From assembly GCF_900172215.1 (NCBI RefSeq), contig NZ_FWFP01000008.1:124001-188000 (forward strand): a stretch of 64,000 bases of DNA. Reading direction: 5' to 3'. The notes under the pieces were generated by a model. The model made no database searches. It was not told the DNA's origin and saw only the letters and a program-made list of their open reading frames with translations. The position numbers were made by a program, and so were the translations under genes. Source of the stretch: Ruegeria meonggei. Lineage in GTDB: Bacteria > Pseudomonadota > Alphaproteobacteria > Rhodobacterales > Rhodobacteraceae. This document shows, one piece after another, positions 62,789 to 64,000 of the stretch. Each line of letters opens with the position of its first letter. The stretch's first letter is position 1.

Positions 62789-63787
62789 ATGACGCACCCC
62801 ATACCAATGACCGAGCTATGGCGCGGCCCTTTGCTGGAAAGCCTGCATCTGGGGCACGCCGTGATCTGCGACGACACTGGCCAAATCGTACGCAGTTGGG
62901 GTGACCCGAATGCGATCATTTTTCCCCGGTCCTCGGCAAAAATGATCCAGGGTTTGCCGCTGGTTACGTCAGGCGCGGCCGCGAAATTCGGGCTGAACTC
63001 TGAACATCTGGCGTTGGCCTGTGCCTCACATAACGGTGCGGCCATCCATACCGACCGCGTTTCAGCCTGGTTGGATCATCTGGGCCTGGCCGAACCCGAT
63101 CTGCGCTGCGGCCCGCAGGAACCGCAGGACATGGCGGCGCGTGATGGGCTTATTCTGGCCGATGACACACCGTGCCAGATTCACAACAACTGTTCCGGCA
63201 AACATTGCGGGTTCCTGACCGTAACACAGCACATGGCCGCCGGACCGGAATACCTTGAGATCGACCACCCGGTGCAACAGGCCTGCCTGTCGGCCCTCGA
63301 AGAAACCACCGGTGAAACCAGCCCGGCCTATGGCATCGATGGCTGCTCTGCCCCGAACTTTGCCACATCGCTGATGGGTCTGGCCCGGTCGATGGCGTGG
63401 TTTGCATCAGCGGCTGACCGGTCGGACAGGGCCAGCGACGCCGCACAACAACTTACTGCTGCGATGATCAAACATCCGGAACTGGTTGCCGGGGAAAGCC
63501 GGGCTTGTACGGAACTGATGCGTGCCATGCAGGGTCGTGCCGCGATCAAGACCGGGGCCGAGGCGGTGTTTGTCGCAATCATCCCGGAAAAACGTATGGG
63601 GGTGGCGCTGAAAATCGCCGATGGCACAACCCGCGCCAGCGAATGCGCCATCGCCGCCATTCTGGTCAGCCTCGGCGTGCTGGAGGCCGATCACCCGGCC
63701 ACCCGCACCTTTATGAACGCCACGCAATACAGCCGTCGTGGGCTGGAATGTGGCGTGATCAGACCGGCGCCGGGGTTCCCCGGCTAA
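62789..63787 (+). CDS. L-asparaginase (Rhizobium etli AnsA-type, PF06089-like)
   Basis: Hydrolyses asparagine to aspartate and ammonia. The 332-residue product is of the thermolabile/type II-like Rhizobium family rather than the E. coli type: it contains NAIIFPRSSAKMIQGLPLV, where the Ser and Lys near RSSAKMIQ are catalytic, ASHNGAAIHTDRV, HNNCSGKHCGFL with the CxGKH motif, and GIDGCSAPNFATSL. The start at 62789 is preceded by AGAGGA eight bases upstream; an in-frame ATG nine bases upstream and another at 62765 lack support. Convergent with the YciI-family gene. Confidence 0.9.
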   Translation: MTHPIPMTELWRGPLLESLHLGHAVICDDTGQIVRSWGDPNAIIFPRSSAKMIQGLPLVTSGAAAKFGLNSEHLALACASHNGAAIHTDRVSAWLDHLGLAEPDLRCGPQEPQDMAARDGLILADDTPCQIHNNCSGKHCGFLTVTQHMAAGPEYLEIDHPVQQACLSALEETTGETSPAYGIDGCSAPNFATSLMGLARSMAWFASAADRSDRASDAAQQLTAAMIKHPELVAGESRACTELMRAMQGRAAIKTGAEAVFVAIIPEKRMGVALKIADGTTRASECAIAAILVSLGVLEADHPATRTFMNATQYSRRGLECGVIRPAPGFPG

Positions 63788-63792
63788 GGCCC

Positions 63793-64000
63793 TTACATTT
63801 CGATTTCATGCACCTCGGCCACTTCGACCGAGCCTGATCCGTTCACGACCATGGGGCAGCCTTTGGCCATCTCGGTCGCAGCATCCATGCTGTCGGCCTT
63901 GACGACAGTAAAGCCCGAGGCCGGGTTGGCACCGCCATTGTCGGCAACGCCATCGGCGCTGACAGTACAGGACTGGCCCACCGGGTTACCGGGAATATCC
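63793..64000 (-). CDS. YciI/DGPF-family protein, 5' end beyond window
   Basis: The frame is open from the window edge down to the stop, with no start visible; the part seen reads ...NPVGQSCTVSADGVADNGGANPASGFTVVKADSMDAATEMAKGCPMVVNGSGSVEVAEVHEIEM (quoted in pieces: SCTVSADGVADNGGANPASG and ATEMAKGCPMVVNG). This is the C-terminal half of a YciI-like ferredoxin-fold protein of the DGPF group, common next to sigma-factor genes. A GTG at 63981 is in frame but is not the start, because the family pattern continues upstream. Function unknown. Confidence 0.75.
   Translation of the reverse strand, partial: DIPGNPVGQSCTVSADGVADNGGANPASGFTVVKADSMDAATEMAKGCPMVVNGSGSVEVAEVHEIEM

Overview
The window reads as chromosomal DNA of a marine alphaproteobacterium, most likely a roseobacter-group Rhodobacteraceae (Ruegeria/Phaeobacter-like). 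The basis is gene content and order: leuS-lptE-holA, the GANTC methyltransferase CcrM, FlaF/FlbT with flagellin, a BioR-type biotin repressor with its TTATAGATAA boxes, DUF2125 and DUF1217 proteins, and CbpA/CbpM. Genus is inference. Coding density is high, many genes overlap by ATGA, and I saw no rRNA, tRNA, CRISPR array, transposase or integrase. No gene-free stretch exceeds about 300 bases except 49528-50044, which holds a terminator, a dapD fragment and a promoter.

Layout. 1-3595: 3' part of leuS, lptE, holA. 3592-7204: a flavoprotein, a small HNH protein, and a minus-strand SDR / crotonase / VOC operon. 7344-13373: a DUF2125 protein, then pmbA, an inositol-phosphatase-family enzyme, a Kdo-transferase-like protein and lpxK. 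13415-16933: DsbA-like thioredoxin, DciA-like protein, mutY, an AlkB-type hydroxylase. 17018-23777: two class III nucleotide cyclases around ccrM, rnhB, small secreted proteins and a membrane-anchored winged-helix protein. 23909-29617: flagellar genes (DUF1217, flbT, flaF, flagellin, FlgN-like, rod-binding protein, fliK, flgD). 29673-38125: a putrescine uptake and catabolism locus (FAD amine oxidase, potI-H-G-F, GntR regulator, SpuC-like aminotransferase) with a repeated TTGATCAA motif in its control regions. 38265-43442: a third cyclase with TPRs, a lytic transglycosylase, and a WYL regulator divergent from a glutathione S-transferase across a perfect palindrome. 43433-49527: rnr, a DUF2064 protein, dapE, an ionotropic-glutamate-receptor-like protein and a cupin.

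49591-51951 is the most unusual segment. The intact dapD gene (51124-51951) and a 5'-truncated dapD fragment (about 49591-49810) lie in the same orientation around a 1.3-kb insert. The insert encodes a secreted protein made almost only of Gly, Glu and Ser in GGGE(S/G) pentads, followed by what looks like the first 13 codons of a response-regulator gene and a terminator. This is the arrangement left when DNA enters the 3' end of a gene and restores that end, although no recombinase is present.

52044-64000: bioB-bioY-bioR with three BioR boxes, a threonine-dehydratase-family enzyme, a LOG-family protein, a cystathionine-lyase-family enzyme, cbpA/cbpM, a cytochrome P460, rlmN, small secreted proteins, an IalB-family protein, a type II-like asparaginase and a partial YciI-family gene.
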